From Streptomyces venezuelae (GTDB lineage Bacteria > Actinomycetota > Actinomycetes > Streptomycetales > Streptomycetaceae), in the NCBI RefSeq assembly GCF_008642355.1, contig NZ_CP029193.1, forward strand, positions 4,674,001 through 4,738,000: DNA of 64,000 nt. The letters run 5' to 3'. Shown here piece by piece: positions 33,006 through 46,159 of this stretch. Position numbers and translations under genes: made by a program. How positions within the stretch are numbered: position 1 is the first letter of the stretch; each line of letters starts with the position of its first letter. The notes under the pieces were generated by a model. That model had not been told where the DNA came from and ran no database searches. It worked only from the letters and a program-made list of their open reading frames with translations.

Positions 33006-34235
33006 TCAGCAGTTGCCGCGCGCCTCCTTCCCCGCGAACCGCTCCGCCAGCCACTGCGCCGCGTACGGCGACTGCGTCATCACGGCGCTGACGTGGTCAC
33101 CGACGGGCACCGTGTGCCACTCGACGTTCGCGCCCCGCGCACACCAGTCGGCGCGGACCTTGGTGCCCACGGCGTACGGGATGAGCTCGTCGGCGAACGC
33201 GTGGTACTGGTACACGGGCGCGTCCGGCCTGGCCCCGCCGACCCGGGACTCGGTCAGACGCTGCTTCCAGTCCGGCTGTTCGAGGGGGTTCTTCGTCGTC
33301 ATGGACGCGATCGTCTTGAACGAGCCGAGCACCGAGCCGTCCGCGACGCAGGAGTCGCGCAGCGCGCCGATGAGCTTCCTGCCCTTGTCGTTGAGGTAGG
33401 AGTCGAGCCTCAGCTCGGGGAAGGCCGCGTCCTGACCGATCGCCGCCATGAAGATCAGGCCCGAGCCGTACAGGCCGTCGTTGAACTTCGCGACCTTCAG
33501 CAGGTCACCGGGTACGCCACCGGTCGCCGTGCCCTTGACGTCGAGTTCGGGGGCGTACGTGCCGTGCAGCTCGGCCGCCCACGACGAGGCCTGGCCGCCC
33601 TGCGAGTAGCCCATGATGCCGACCGGCGTGTCCTTGCCGAGGCCCGCCTCCGGCAGCCGGATCGCGGCGCGGGCGGCGTCCAGCATGGCCTGGCCCTCCG
33701 CGCGGCCCACGGTGTAGGTGTGGTCGCCCGGTGTGCCGAGGCCCTCGTAGTCGGTGACGGCCACCGCCCAGCCGCGCAGGGTGAGCTGCTGGATCAGGTT
33801 GCCTTCCAGCGTGGTGCCCTTGGGGAAGCCCGCGCTGGGTGCACAGCGGTCGGCGACTCCGACGGTCCCCACGGCGTAGGTGATCAGGGGGCGGGGGCCC
33901 TTCCTGCCGTCCTGGGGCACGATGACCGTGCCCGACACGGTGTTCGGCTCGCCCTTGGCCGTGGTCGAGCGGTAGTGGATCTTCCAGGCCTTGGTGTCGG
34001 TCGGCTGGTGGGGCAGCGGGTGGAAGCTGCTGGGTTCGGAGGACACGATGTCGCCGGGGGAGTCGGCGGTCGCGGGGGCCGCGGGGGCCGCGGGGGCCGC
34101 GGGGGCGGCGGCGGTCGCGGTGGTCGTGGGGGCGCCGGTGGGTGCGGCGGCTTGTGCCGCGGTGAGCGGGGTGATGGCCGACAGGCCGAGCGCGGCCACC
34201 ACGGCCCACGCCGCGGCGCTGGTACGTGTGTGCAT
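33006..34235 (-). CDS. Secreted lipase/esterase (secretory lipase family)
   Basis: The 409-residue protein starts with a Sec signal peptide ending near AAQAAAP. A low-complexity linker of repeated AAP units follows (GGGGGCCGC repeats at DNA level, about 34070-34110). The alpha/beta hydrolase core has DYEGLGTPGDHTYTVGR, nucleophile Ser in GIMGYSQGGQASSW, Asp in HAFADELIPYAVG and His in PVGDHVSAVM, the LIP family set. It likely hydrolyses acylglycerols or esters outside the cell. It is a single gene with its own promoter, and it is divergent from the STAND pair. Confidence 0.9.
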   Translation of the reverse strand: MHTRTSAAAWAVVAALGLSAITPLTAAQAAAPTGAPTTTATAAAPAAPAAPAAPATADSPGDIVSSEPSSFHPLPHQPTDTKAWKIHYRSTTAKGEPNTVSGTVIVPQDGRKGPRPLITYAVGTVGVADRCAPSAGFPKGTTLEGNLIQQLTLRGWAVAVTDYEGLGTPGDHTYTVGRAEGQAMLDAARAAIRLPEAGLGKDTPVGIMGYSQGGQASSWAAELHGTYAPELDVKGTATGGVPGDLLKVAKFNDGLYGSGLIFMAAIGQDAAFPELRLDSYLNDKGRKLIGALRDSCVADGSVLGSFKTIASMTTKNPLEQPDWKQRLTESRVGGARPDAPVYQYHAFADELIPYAVGTKVRADWCARGANVEWHTVPVGDHVSAVMTQSPYAAQWLAERFAGKEARGNC

Positions 34236-34423
34236 GCGGCTCTCCCAACTTTCCTCAGGGGCAGGGGTGTTCTGTCAACGACCGTAGAGACCGGCGGGTA
34301 ATCGCCGGGATGACCGGGACGCTCACCTTCGTTGACCTCGGCTCGCAGGTATCCAGGCCGCCGTCTCGGCGCTACGTTCGCAGAGGGGGAGCCGCGGGGC
34401 TCGGAGCGATGGGGGTGTGGCGG

Positions 34424-34921
34424 ATGCTCGATGACGCCATGACGGCATTGGCGGCGGAGGGCTCGACCGCCGTCGTGCAGGCCGCGGGGACGGAGGCGTG
34501 GCGGGACGTACGGGGACCGGTGGCCCGGTGGTTCGGCCGCGGCGACCCGGCCCGCGAGCAGGCCGAGCTGGCCCGTCTGGACCGGACGGACGCCCACCTC
34601 AAGGGGGTGGAGGGCGAGGTGGGGCGGCGGCTGCGCGGCGAAGAGCAGATCTCCTGGCGCACGCGCTTCGAGATCGCTCTGGACGACCTGGACGACGGCG
34701 TGCGCCGGGCGCTCGGCGACGGACTGCGGGAGCTCGTGCGGGAGCTGCGGTCCGTCCTCGCGCGGGGCGCGCCCACCGTCGGGCACCTGACGGCGTCCGG
34801 CCCCGGCGGGCAGGCCGTTCTCGGCTCCGTCGTGAACCACGGCAGCCCGGTCAACATCGGCGAGATGCACGGGGATCTGTGGCTGGACCGCCCTTCCCCG
34901 CCGGATCCGGCCGAGGGCTGA
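34424..34921 (+). CDS. Partner protein of an NB-ARC/TPR STAND pair
   Basis: The 165-residue protein begins MLDDAMTALAAEGSTAVVQAAGTEAW and has long acidic helices (FEIALDDLDDGVRRALGD). It ends with NHGSPVNIGEMHGDLWLDR. Small proteins of this type often sit directly before NB-ARC/TPR genes in Streptomyces; I know of no assigned function. Its 3' end overlaps the next gene by about 43 bp if that gene starts at GTG 34879, which argues for coupled translation. An earlier ATG at 34409 is possible. Confidence 0.65.
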   Translation: MLDDAMTALAAEGSTAVVQAAGTEAWRDVRGPVARWFGRGDPAREQAELARLDRTDAHLKGVEGEVGRRLRGEEQISWRTRFEIALDDLDDGVRRALGDGLRELVRELRSVLARGAPTVGHLTASGPGGQAVLGSVVNHGSPVNIGEMHGDLWLDRPSPPDPAEG

Positions 34922-37900
34922 GCGGACCGGCGGGTGCCAGGCCGTTCACACGGCACAGCCCGCACATCGTCGGAGTGCTGCCCCAGGAGGCGCACTGCTT
35001 CCAGGACCGCGGCGTGGGCAGACGCCTCGCGCGCGAGATGGCCGACGGCGGCACCGCCGTGCTCGGCCAGGTCCTCGCCGGCACCGGAGGCGTCGGCAAG
35101 ACCCAGCTGGCCGCGCGGTACGCCCGCGACCTGCTGCGCAGCGGCGAGGTCGACCTGCTCCTGTGGGTGACCGCGGTGAAGCGCGAGGCGGTCGTCGCGG
35201 CGTACGCACAGGCCGCGGAGGATGTCCTCGGCATCACCCTCGCCGACTCGGAGCAGGCCGCCGCCCGCTTCCTCGCCTGGCTGGAGCCGCGCCCGCCCGG
35301 CGGCGACGGGGAGCGGGGCCCCGGCTGGATGGTGGTCCTCGACGACCTCGCCGACCCGGTCGACCTGCTCGCCGACCCCGTCACGCCCCGCATCGCCCTG
35401 TGGCCGCCCGCGGGGCCGCACGGCAGGACGCTGGTCACGACACGGCGCCGCGACGCCGTCCTGACCGGACACGGGCACCGCTGCATCGACGTCGGCCTGT
35501 TCGACCGGGCGGAGTCGGTCGCGTACCTCACCCAGGTGCTCGCGGGGGAGCGCGGGGACAGCGGCAACGGCGCGCGGGCGAACGTGGCACAGCCGCCCGA
35601 CTGCATCGCGCGGCTCGCCGAGGACCTCGGGGACCTGCCGCTCGCGCTGTCGCAGGCCGCCGCGTACCTCCTGGAGACCGGCCTGGACTGTGCCCGCTAC
35701 CGCGCCCTCCTCGCCGGCCGCACCCGGGCCCTGGCCCGCCTTCTCCCCGAGCCGGGCTCCCTGCCCGACGCGCAGACCGTCACCCTCGCCGCGACCTGGT
35801 CGCTGTCCGTCGACCGAGCCGACCGGATGCGGCCGCGGGGCCTGGCGAGCCCCCTGCTCGTCCTCATCGCCCTGCTCGACCCGAACGGCATCCCCGCGTC
35901 CGTGCTCACCGGGAAGGCCGCGTGCCGCTACCTGGCCCGGCACCGCACCGGGCGTGACGGGCCCGATGAGCCCGATGAGCCTGCCGCGGAGGACACCGTC
36001 GAGGCCTTCGACGCCGTCGACGCGCTCCGCGCCCTGCACCGCATGCATCTCGTCGATCACACCCCCGGGGTCCCCCATCAGGCCGTACGCGTCCACCAAC
36101 TGGTCCAGCGCAGCATCCGCGAGACCCTCTCCCGCGACCGCCTCGACGAGGCCGCGGTGGCCGCCGCCGACGCGCTCGTCGAGGCCTGGCCCGAGGTCGA
36201 GCGGGACCCCGCGCTTGGCCGGGCGCTGCGGGCGAACACCGACGCGCTGCGGCGGGTGGCGGACGGTGCGCTGTGGGCGGGGCAGGCGCACGACGTGATC
36301 TTCCGGTCGGCGAACAGCGTCGCGGCGGCAGGTCACTACACGCACGCGATGGAGCAGTTCGGGACCCTGGCGCGGCAGGCGGCGCAGCGCCTCGGGCCCG
36401 ACCACAGGGACACCCTCAGGGCGCGGCTCGAACGCGCCGAGATGTGGGCGATGTCCGGTCACCCGCTGGTCGCCGCCGACGAGCTCCGGCAGGTGGTCGG
36501 CGACACCGCGCGGGTGTGCGGGCGCGACGACGCGGACACGCTGCGGGCCCGGCACTCCCTCGCCCACGCGCGGGCACTCGCCGAGGACGTGCCCGGGGCC
36601 CTCGTGGAGTTCGAGCAGGTCCTCTGCGACTTCCAGCGCGAGCTGGGGGACGAGGCGCCCGAGACGCTGGGCGCCCGCAGCTTCCTCGCCCTGTGGTGGG
36701 GGGCGGCGGGCGACACGGCAGGGGCGATCACCGCCCTCGAACAGCTCGTCGCCGACCGCGAGGAACTCCTCGGCCGCGACCACCCCGAGCTGTTCTGGGC
36801 CCGCCACAACCTCGCCGCGTACCGGGGGCGGTCGGGGGACACGGCCGGTGCCGTGAGCGCGTACGAGGACCTGTTCGCCGACCGGGAACGGGTGCTCGGC
36901 CCCGACCACACCGACACCCTGGCCAACCGTGCCGAACACGCCTACTGGTTACGGGAGTCGGGCCGCAACACCGAGGCGCTGTTCGCGCTGGAGCGGCTCG
37001 TCGTCGACATGGAGCGGGTGCTCGGTACGTGCCACATCGAGCTGTTCGGCGTGCAGCGCAGCCTCGCCTGGTGCTGGGAGGAGGCGGGTGACACCGCGGG
37101 TTCCGTCCTCGCCCACCGGCAGCAACTCGACGACGTCCGCGGCGCCTTCGGGCCCGACCACGCCCAGACGGCGGAGGCCGCCGTGACGCTGACGCACGCG
37201 CTGATCGGCCGCGGACGGGAACTGCGCGACGGAAGCAGGACTCCACCATCCGACCCCGAACGGAGAACCGCCATGCCGGAAGAGACCAGCCAGCCGCGGC
37301 CCGCCCGCCTGGAACAGGCCCTCGCCTGCTTCAACGAGGCGCGCGGCCTGACCGACCCCGAGGAGTCGCCGGGCGTCTACGGCATCATCCTGCACGACAT
37401 CGCCGACACCTACCGCGACGCCCACGACCTGAAGGAAGCCGTCGAACACTTCCGGCAGGCGGTCTCGTACAAGCAGCAGGCGGACAACCCGAGCGACCTC
37501 GCCACGACGATGACGGCGCTCGCCAACACGCTGGTCGCGATGGGCGAGCGGACCGAGGCGCGGGAGGTGCTCGAACAGCTCGCCGCGGAGGTCCCGAAGA
37601 TCGGGGACACCGAGCGGCGGGCCGCCGTCCTGCACAACATGGCCCTCACCTACGAGGAGCTGGGCCGCATGGGCGTCGAGCGCGCCTACGCCGACGCGGT
37701 GTCCGCCTGCCGGGCGGTGCTCGCCCTGATCGACGGCGCGTCCGACCCGGGCTGGTACGCGTCCGTGCTCAAGGACATGGGTGACGTCTACGACGCGCAG
37801 GACATGCTGCCGCAGGCCCACGCCGCGTACGAGGAGGCCGTCCGCTACACCCGCCGCATCGAGTCCACGTCCACCTCGCTGATCACCGTCCTGATCGCCC

Positions 37901-38100
37901 TCGGCCGCACCAGCAGGCGGCTCGGCAAACGGGAGGGGGAGACGACGGTGTCCGGTGACGGCGCGGCGGTCAACGGCGCGCGCTTCGCCGCCGCGCCGTC
38001 TCAGCCGCGCGGAGCCTCCCCGGATGCCCTGTCGGACGCGGCCCCGACGCCGGACGCGCCGCCGCCGGACGCGCCCGCGCCGGGCGACGACGAGTCGTAG
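34879..38100 (+). CDS. NB-ARC ATPase with tetratricopeptide repeats (STAND protein)
   Basis: The ~1073-residue protein has a P-loop GTGGVGKTQLAARYA at about residues 67-81, Walker B MVVLDDL near 150, LVTTRRR (sensor 1 region) and GDLPLALSQAAAYL near 252, then a winged-helix region. Long TPR arrays follow from about residue 480 (repeats like GDTAGAI-x-ALEQLVADREELLGRDHPE, about 42 residues each) and a second TPR block near the C-terminus. STAND ATPases are signalling switches, in defence or development. The start is unsure: GTG 34879 or GTG 34975. The last 100 bp overlap the convergent AraC gene. Confidence 0.85.
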   Translation: MAGPPFPAGSGRGLSGPAGARPFTRHSPHIVGVLPQEAHCFQDRGVGRRLAREMADGGTAVLGQVLAGTGGVGKTQLAARYARDLLRSGEVDLLLWVTAVKREAVVAAYAQAAEDVLGITLADSEQAAARFLAWLEPRPPGGDGERGPGWMVVLDDLADPVDLLADPVTPRIALWPPAGPHGRTLVTTRRRDAVLTGHGHRCIDVGLFDRAESVAYLTQVLAGERGDSGNGARANVAQPPDCIARLAEDLGDLPLALSQAAAYLLETGLDCARYRALLAGRTRALARLLPEPGSLPDAQTVTLAATWSLSVDRADRMRPRGLASPLLVLIALLDPNGIPASVLTGKAACRYLARHRTGRDGPDEPDEPAAEDTVEAFDAVDALRALHRMHLVDHTPGVPHQAVRVHQLVQRSIRETLSRDRLDEAAVAAADALVEAWPEVERDPALGRALRANTDALRRVADGALWAGQAHDVIFRSANSVAAAGHYTHAMEQFGTLARQAAQRLGPDHRDTLRARLERAEMWAMSGHPLVAADELRQVVGDTARVCGRDDADTLRARHSLAHARALAEDVPGALVEFEQVLCDFQRELGDEAPETLGARSFLALWWGAAGDTAGAITALEQLVADREELLGRDHPELFWARHNLAAYRGRSGDTAGAVSAYEDLFADRERVLGPDHTDTLANRAEHAYWLRESGRNTEALFALERLVVDMERVLGTCHIELFGVQRSLAWCWEEAGDTAGSVLAHRQQLDDVRGAFGPDHAQTAEAAVTLTHALIGRGRELRDGSRTPPSDPERRTAMPEETSQPRPARLEQALACFNEARGLTDPEESPGVYGIILHDIADTYRDAHDLKEAVEHFRQAVSYKQQADNPSDLATTMTALANTLVAMGERTEAREVLEQLAAEVPKIGDTERRAAVLHNMALTYEELGRMGVERAYADAVSACRAVLALIDGASDPGWYASVLKDMGDVYDAQDMLPQAHAAYEEAVRYTRRIESTSTSLITVLIALGRTSRRLGKREGETTVSGDGAAVNGARFAAAPSQPRGASPDALSDAAPTPDAPPPDAPAPGDDES

Positions 38101-39119
38101 GGAAAGGCGCCGGGCGGGCGTTCCGTCTCCGTGCGGTAGGCGCCCGGCGTCGTACCCGTCCAGCGGCGGAACGCCCGGTGGAACGCGGTGTCCTCGGAGA
38201 AGCCGAGCCGGGCCGCGAGCTCCGCGATCGGTTCGTGGCCCTCCACCAGACCCGCGATCGCCGCGTCGCGCCGCACCGCGTCCTTCAGCTGCTGGTACGA
38301 CGTGGACTCCTGGGCGAGCCTGCGCCGCAGCGTCGCCGGGCTCACCGCGAGCCGCGCCGCGATATCCCCGAGGGAGGGCAGCCGCGGCGAGGAGCGCAGG
38401 GCGCCGGCGAGGACGCGGCGCACCTGCTCGGCGACCGTCGTGCCGTACTCGCGGCGGCTGAGGAGTTCGAAGGGGGCCCGGCGCAGCATCTCGTCCAGTG
38501 CGTCCTCGTCCCTGACGAGCGGTGCGTCCAGCCAGTGCGGGGCGAAGCCCGCGCCGGTCCGCTCGGCGCCGAACCGCACGGGGCACCCGAAGAGCAGCTC
38601 GTACTCGTCCTTGTGCGGGGGCGGCGGATGCCCGAACTCGGCCCACCGCAGCGGGATGCGGCGTCCGATCAGCCAGCTGCACAGCCGGTGCCAGATGATG
38701 ACGAGGCACTCGGCGAGGAAGTAGTCCTGTTCGAGGTCGCTGCACACGCCGAACACGGCGTCGCCGCCACGCCGTTCGAGGACGAGGTCCGGCCCGCCGG
38801 GGAACAGGCCGTAGAACGTCACGCCCCGCTCGACGGCCGACCCGAGATCGCGGCAGCCCAGTGCGGCCCGGCACATCATCGCGAACGTCCCCGGCCTGCT
38901 GACGGCGGAACCGAGCCCCAGGAACTCGTCCTGCGTCGCGCGGTACAGCTCCCGGAAGAGTCGCGCGAACTGGGGCGCCGTGACCCGGGCCAGGTCGTCC
39001 CCGAGCAGCAGCGGCGGGATCTGCGCTCCCCGCAGCAGCGGCACCGTGTCGACCCCGTGCCGCTCCGCGCCGCGCAGCACGGCCCGCACGTGGTGCACGG
39101 TGATCGTCCGCCTCGCCAT
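38001..39119 (-). CDS. AraC family regulator with arabinose-binding-like N-terminal domain
   Basis: The 372-residue protein has an N-terminal regulatory domain (VRAVLRGAERHGVDTVPLLRG, APQFARLFRELYRATQDEFLGLG) typical of the OruR/PchR-like 'Arabinose_bd' group. The C-terminal AraC HTH pair is DIAARLAVSPATLRRRLAQE and ELAARLGFSEDTAFHRAFRRW. The C-terminal 30 residues are Gly/Ser/Ala-rich and lie in the 100-bp overlap with the STAND gene. It is divergent from the acyl-CoA synthetase gene 130 bp away, its probable target. The ATG at 39119 matches the conserved domain start. Confidence 0.9.
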   Translation of the reverse strand: MARRTITVHHVRAVLRGAERHGVDTVPLLRGAQIPPLLLGDDLARVTAPQFARLFRELYRATQDEFLGLGSAVSRPGTFAMMCRAALGCRDLGSAVERGVTFYGLFPGGPDLVLERRGGDAVFGVCSDLEQDYFLAECLVIIWHRLCSWLIGRRIPLRWAEFGHPPPPHKDEYELLFGCPVRFGAERTGAGFAPHWLDAPLVRDEDALDEMLRRAPFELLSRREYGTTVAEQVRRVLAGALRSSPRLPSLGDIAARLAVSPATLRRRLAQESTSYQQLKDAVRRDAAIAGLVEGHEPIAELAARLGFSEDTAFHRAFRRWTGTTPGAYRTETERPPGAFPYDSSSPGAGASGGGASGVGAASDRASGEAPRG

Positions 39120-39249
39120 GTGCACGACGTTAGCGCCGGGAGGCCCGCCCCAGAACACCGCGAACCGAGAACGGCTGAGCGCCCCGGCCAGTGGTGCTGA
39201 CGTTTCCCGTCATCCCCGGCGCCGGGGTGGGCTCCTTAGCGTCGTACGC

Positions 39250-41019
39250 ATGCAGCAGACGCGGAAGGACCCGACAGAGCCGCCGTCCGAACTGCCCGGC
39301 ACCCTCGCGCTCCTCGCGGAGTGGGCGGCGGAGCGCCACACCGACCTCCCCGCCCTGCGCTTCCGGCGCGACGGGGAGTGGACCGAGACGACGTACGCGG
39401 AACTCCGCGACGCCGCACGCCGGGTGGGCCGGACGCTGCTCGCGCTGGGCGTCCCGCCCGGCGGCCGCGTCGCCATCCTGGCCGAGACGCGCCCCGAGTG
39501 GACCTGCACGCATTTCGGCGTCCTCGCGGCGGGCGCCGTCGTGGTGCCGGTCTATCCGACGGCAGGGGACGACGAGGTCGCGTGGGTCCTCTCGGACTCG
39601 GGCGCGGAGGTCGCGCTCTGCGAGGACGCGGCACAGGCGGCGAAGGTGGAGCGGCTGCGGGACCGGCTCCCCGGGCTGCGGCACGTGCTGCTCATGACGG
39701 AGCCGCCCGGCGGACCCGGTCCCGCGGACGAACTGCTGGAGCGAGCGGCCGCCTGCCGGGACACGGACCTCGCCACCATCATCTACACGTCGGGCACCAC
39801 GGGACCGCCCAAGGGGTGCCTGCTCACGCACGGCAACCTGCTGGCCGTGCAGGCCGCCACCCTCCCGCTCGTGGACGGCGGCCCCGGCGAGTCCACGTAC
39901 CTCTATCTGCCGCTCGCCCATCTCCTCGCGCAGCTCATCGAGTTCACGACGCTCATCGCGGGCGGCACGCTCATCTACTTCGGCGGGCGCGTCGAGGACG
40001 TCGTGTCCGAACTCGCCGAGGCGCGGCCCACGCATCTGCCGTCCGTGCCGCGGCTGTTCGAGAAGGTGCGGTCCGTGGTGCTGTCGCTCGCCGAGGCGCG
40101 GGAGGGCGGGCGCGAACGGTTCGAGGAAGCCGTCCGTATCGGCGTCCTCGCCGCCGAGGGCGCCCTGCCCGACGAGCTGCGGGACGCGTACGAAGCGGCC
40201 GACAAGGCGCTCTACGGCCTGGTCAGGCAGGCACTGGGCGGCCGGGTCCGGTGGGCGCTGACCGGCGGCGCGCCCATCGCGCCGGACACCGTCGACTTCT
40301 TGCGGGCCTGCGGCATCGCCGTCTACGAGGGGTACGGCATGACGGAGTCGGCGGGCGTCCTCACCCTCAACCATCCGGAGGCGGTGCGGTACGGGACGGT
40401 CGGCCGGCCCGTCGACGGGGTCGAGCTGCGGATCGCCGACGACGGGGAGGTCCTGGCCCGGGGCGCCATGGTCTTCCGGGGCTACCACAACAACCCCGAG
40501 GCCACCCGCGACGCGCTCGACGCCGACGGATGGCTGCACACGGGCGACCTGGGCGCGCTCGACGAGGACGGGTTCCTCACGATCACCGGCCGCAAGAAGG
40601 ACCTCATCATCACCTCGGGCGGCAAGAACCTCACCCCCTCCCTGACCGAACTCGCCATCCAGTCATCGCGGTTCGTCTCCCGCGCCGTGATGGTCGGCGA
40701 CCACCGGCCCTACCCGGTCGCGCTCGTCACGCTGGACGCGGAGGAGGTCGCGGGCTGGGCGGAGCGGGAGGGCGTGACGCTGACCGCGCCCGCCTCCCGC
40801 GACCCCCGCGTGCGCGCCCTGGTCCAGGAGGCGGTGGACGCCGCCAACGCCACGGCCTCGCGGCCCGCCCGCATCCGCGGTTTCACCGTCCTCGACGAGG
40901 ACTTCACGGTGGAGGGCGGCCTGCTCACACCGAGCCTGAAGGTGCGCAGGAAGGCGGTGACGGAGCGGTACGCGGAGGTGGTGGAGGAGTTGTACGAGCG
41001 GGGGACCGCGCCTCGATAG
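39250..41019 (+). CDS. AMP-dependent long-chain fatty-acid-CoA ligase
   Basis: The 589-residue adenylate-forming enzyme has A3 motif [15 protein letters not shown]5 motif [12 protein letters not shown]7 [13 protein letters not shown] and A8/A10 region [20 protein letters not shown], the FACS (FadD15-like) wording. It activates fatty acids to acyl-CoA. It is divergent from an AraC regulator and followed by the convergent azlD. The final catalytic Lys lies in KVRRKAV near the C-terminus. Confidence 0.92.
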   Translation: MQQTRKDPTEPPSELPGTLALLAEWAAERHTDLPALRFRRDGEWTETTYAELRDAARRVGRTLLALGVPPGGRVAILAETRPEWTCTHFGVLAAGAVVVPVYPTAGDDEVAWVLSDSGAEVALCEDAAQAAKVERLRDRLPGLRHVLLMTEPPGGPGPADELLERAAACRDTDLATIIYTSGTTGPPKGCLLTHGNLLAVQAATLPLVDGGPGESTYLYLPLAHLLAQLIEFTTLIAGGTLIYFGGRVEDVVSELAEARPTHLPSVPRLFEKVRSVVLSLAEAREGGRERFEEAVRIGVLAAEGALPDELRDAYEAADKALYGLVRQALGGRVRWALTGGAPIAPDTVDFLRACGIAVYEGYGMTESAGVLTLNHPEAVRYGTVGRPVDGVELRIADDGEVLARGAMVFRGYHNNPEATRDALDADGWLHTGDLGALDEDGFLTITGRKKDLIITSGGKNLTPSLTELAIQSSRFVSRAVMVGDHRPYPVALVTLDAEEVAGWAEREGVTLTAPASRDPRVRALVQEAVDAANATASRPARIRGFTVLDEDFTVEGGLLTPSLKVRRKAVTERYAEVVEELYERGTAPR

Positions 41020-44319
<3,300 letters not shown>

Positions 44320-44518
44320 CCGGGAATTCACCGACCGCGTTCCCATTCCGGCCGCCCCGGAATATCGCCGCCGTCGCAATAGTTCTTTGCGCCCGAATTG
44401 AGTAAGGCATCCGGGCATCCGGCATCCAGGCATCACCATGAGGCGAGGTCGGTCCCTGTCCGATAATTGGCCGAGGCGCGCGAGGTGTCGGGCGCCGTGC
44501 CTGGGGGAGGCCAAGGTC

Positions 44519-46159
44519 ATGCATCCGCTCGAAGCCGACGAACCCACCGTGATCGGGCCCTACCGGCTGCTCGGCCGGCTCGGCTCCGGCGGCATGGGAC
44601 GGGTCTATCTGGGGCGCAGCGCGGGTGGCCGCACCGTCGCGGTCAAGGTCGTGCACCCGCACTTCGCGCTCGACGAGGAGTTCCGTGCGCGCTTCCGCCG
44701 CGAGGTCGACGCGGCACGCAGGGTCGGCGGCGACTGGACGGCGCCCGTCCTGGACGCGGACCCGGACGCGTCCGTCCCCTGGGTCGCCACGGGGTACGCG
44801 GCCGGGCCCTCGCTCACCGAGGCGGTGCGGGACGGCGGGCCGCTGCCCGAGCACTCCGTACGCGTCCTCGGCGCGGGCCTCGCCGAGGCGCTGGCGCACG
44901 TGCACGGCCTGGGGCTCGTCCACCGGGACGTGAAGCCGTCGAACGTCCTGCTCACCCTCGACGGCCCCCGCCTCATCGACTTCGGCATCGCACGCGCCAC
45001 CGACGGCACCGCCTCGCTCACCTCCACCGGCGTCTCCATCGGCTCGCCCGGCTACATGTCACCCGAGCAGATCCTCGGCAAGGGCGTCACGGGCGCCGCG
45101 GACGTCTTCTCGCTGGGGGCGGTCCTGGTGTACGGGGCGACGGGGGAGTCACCGTTCCCCGGCGACTCGTCGGCGGCCCTGCTCTACAAGGTCGTCCACG
45201 AGCAGCCCGAACTCGGCGCGCTCCGCGGCGAGCTGCGCGACCTCGCCGCCGCCTGCCTGGCCAAGGACGCGTCCGCGCGCCCCGCCCCCGGTGAACTCGC
45301 CCGCCGTCTCGCCCCGCAGGGCGCGGCGCCGCTGGTGGCGGCGGGCTGGCTGCCCGGTCCCGTGGTGGAGCGGGTGAGCCGGAGCGCGGTGCGGCTCCTC
45401 GACCTGGACACGGGGGCGGGCGCGGGGGAGCCACCCGCTCCGCGGGAGGCTCCCTCGGGCCCGGTGGCGTTCAACTCCCCGTCGGTGGAGGGCAGCTTCG
45501 GCCCCCCGGACCCGTCGTACGCGCCCGCGCCGACTCCCGCACCGGTGTCCGCCCCCGCCGCACCCGGCAAGTTCTCCGTCTCCGTGGCGGCGACCTCCGT
45601 ACCCGAGGGCCCGGACGGGCGCGGCCGCAAGGTGAGTTGCACGGTCGCGCTCGCCGTGGCCGGAGCGCTGGCGGCCGTGACGGTCGGCTCGGTGTTCGTC
45701 CTCGGGATGCTGCGGCAGGACGACGACTACGCGGGGGGCGACCAGGGCGGGCAGCCGCCGGCGTCGTCCGGCAGGCCGAGCGCCCCGGGGGACTCCGCGG
45801 CCTCGGGCAAGGTCCCCGCGGCGTACCTCGGCACGTGGCGCGGCGACGCCGACGCGAGCGGCGGCCGGGTCCCCCTCGGCACGTTCACGGTCACCCTGCG
45901 CCAGGCGACACCGGGCGACCGGCTCGGCACGGTCCTGCAACGCGACCCCATCGGCAACACGTGCACGGACGTCCTCACCCTCAAGTCGGCCGGGAAGACG
46001 CAGATCGTCGCGGTCGGCAAGGGCGCCGAGGGCAACGGCGGCCAGTGCGCGCAGACCCCCCACACGGTCCGTCTGCGCCTCACCGGCGAGACCCTCGTCT
46101 ACACGTCGGACGACCCCGACGCGGGCGACCCCAGGGCGCGGCTGTCCCGGGTGGGGTGA
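44519..46159 (+). CDS. Membrane-anchored PknB-type serine/threonine kinase
   Basis: The 546-residue protein has a kinase domain with P-loop LGSGGMGRVYLG, AVKVVHPHF (catalytic Lys), HRDVKPSNVLL, DFGIARAT and GSPGYMSPEQ. A Pro-rich linker (residues ~290-360), one TM helix near 374-396 (VALAVAGALAAVTVGSVFVLGML in two pieces) and a C-terminal extracellular domain (YLGTWRGDADASGG...) follow. It lacks PASTA repeats. It is next to the type VII EccC gene, so it may regulate secretion or sense envelope state. ATG 44519 follows GGGGAGG. The 3' end overlaps the convergent gene by 80 bp. Confidence 0.93.
   Translation: MHPLEADEPTVIGPYRLLGRLGSGGMGRVYLGRSAGGRTVAVKVVHPHFALDEEFRARFRREVDAARRVGGDWTAPVLDADPDASVPWVATGYAAGPSLTEAVRDGGPLPEHSVRVLGAGLAEALAHVHGLGLVHRDVKPSNVLLTLDGPRLIDFGIARATDGTASLTSTGVSIGSPGYMSPEQILGKGVTGAADVFSLGAVLVYGATGESPFPGDSSAALLYKVVHEQPELGALRGELRDLAAACLAKDASARPAPGELARRLAPQGAAPLVAAGWLPGPVVERVSRSAVRLLDLDTGAGAGEPPAPREAPSGPVAFNSPSVEGSFGPPDPSYAPAPTPAPVSAPAAPGKFSVSVAATSVPEGPDGRGRKVSCTVALAVAGALAAVTVGSVFVLGMLRQDDDYAGGDQGGQPPASSGRPSAPGDSAASGKVPAAYLGTWRGDADASGGRVPLGTFTVTLRQATPGDRLGTVLQRDPIGNTCTDVLTLKSAGKTQIVAVGKGAEGNGGQCAQTPHTVRLRLTGETLVYTSDDPDAGDPRARLSRVG

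Noticed and set aside
34070..34110. GGGGGCCGC repeats as a regulatory or recombination element
   Set aside because: They encode an Ala/Pro linker after the lipase signal peptide, a common low-complexity spacer.
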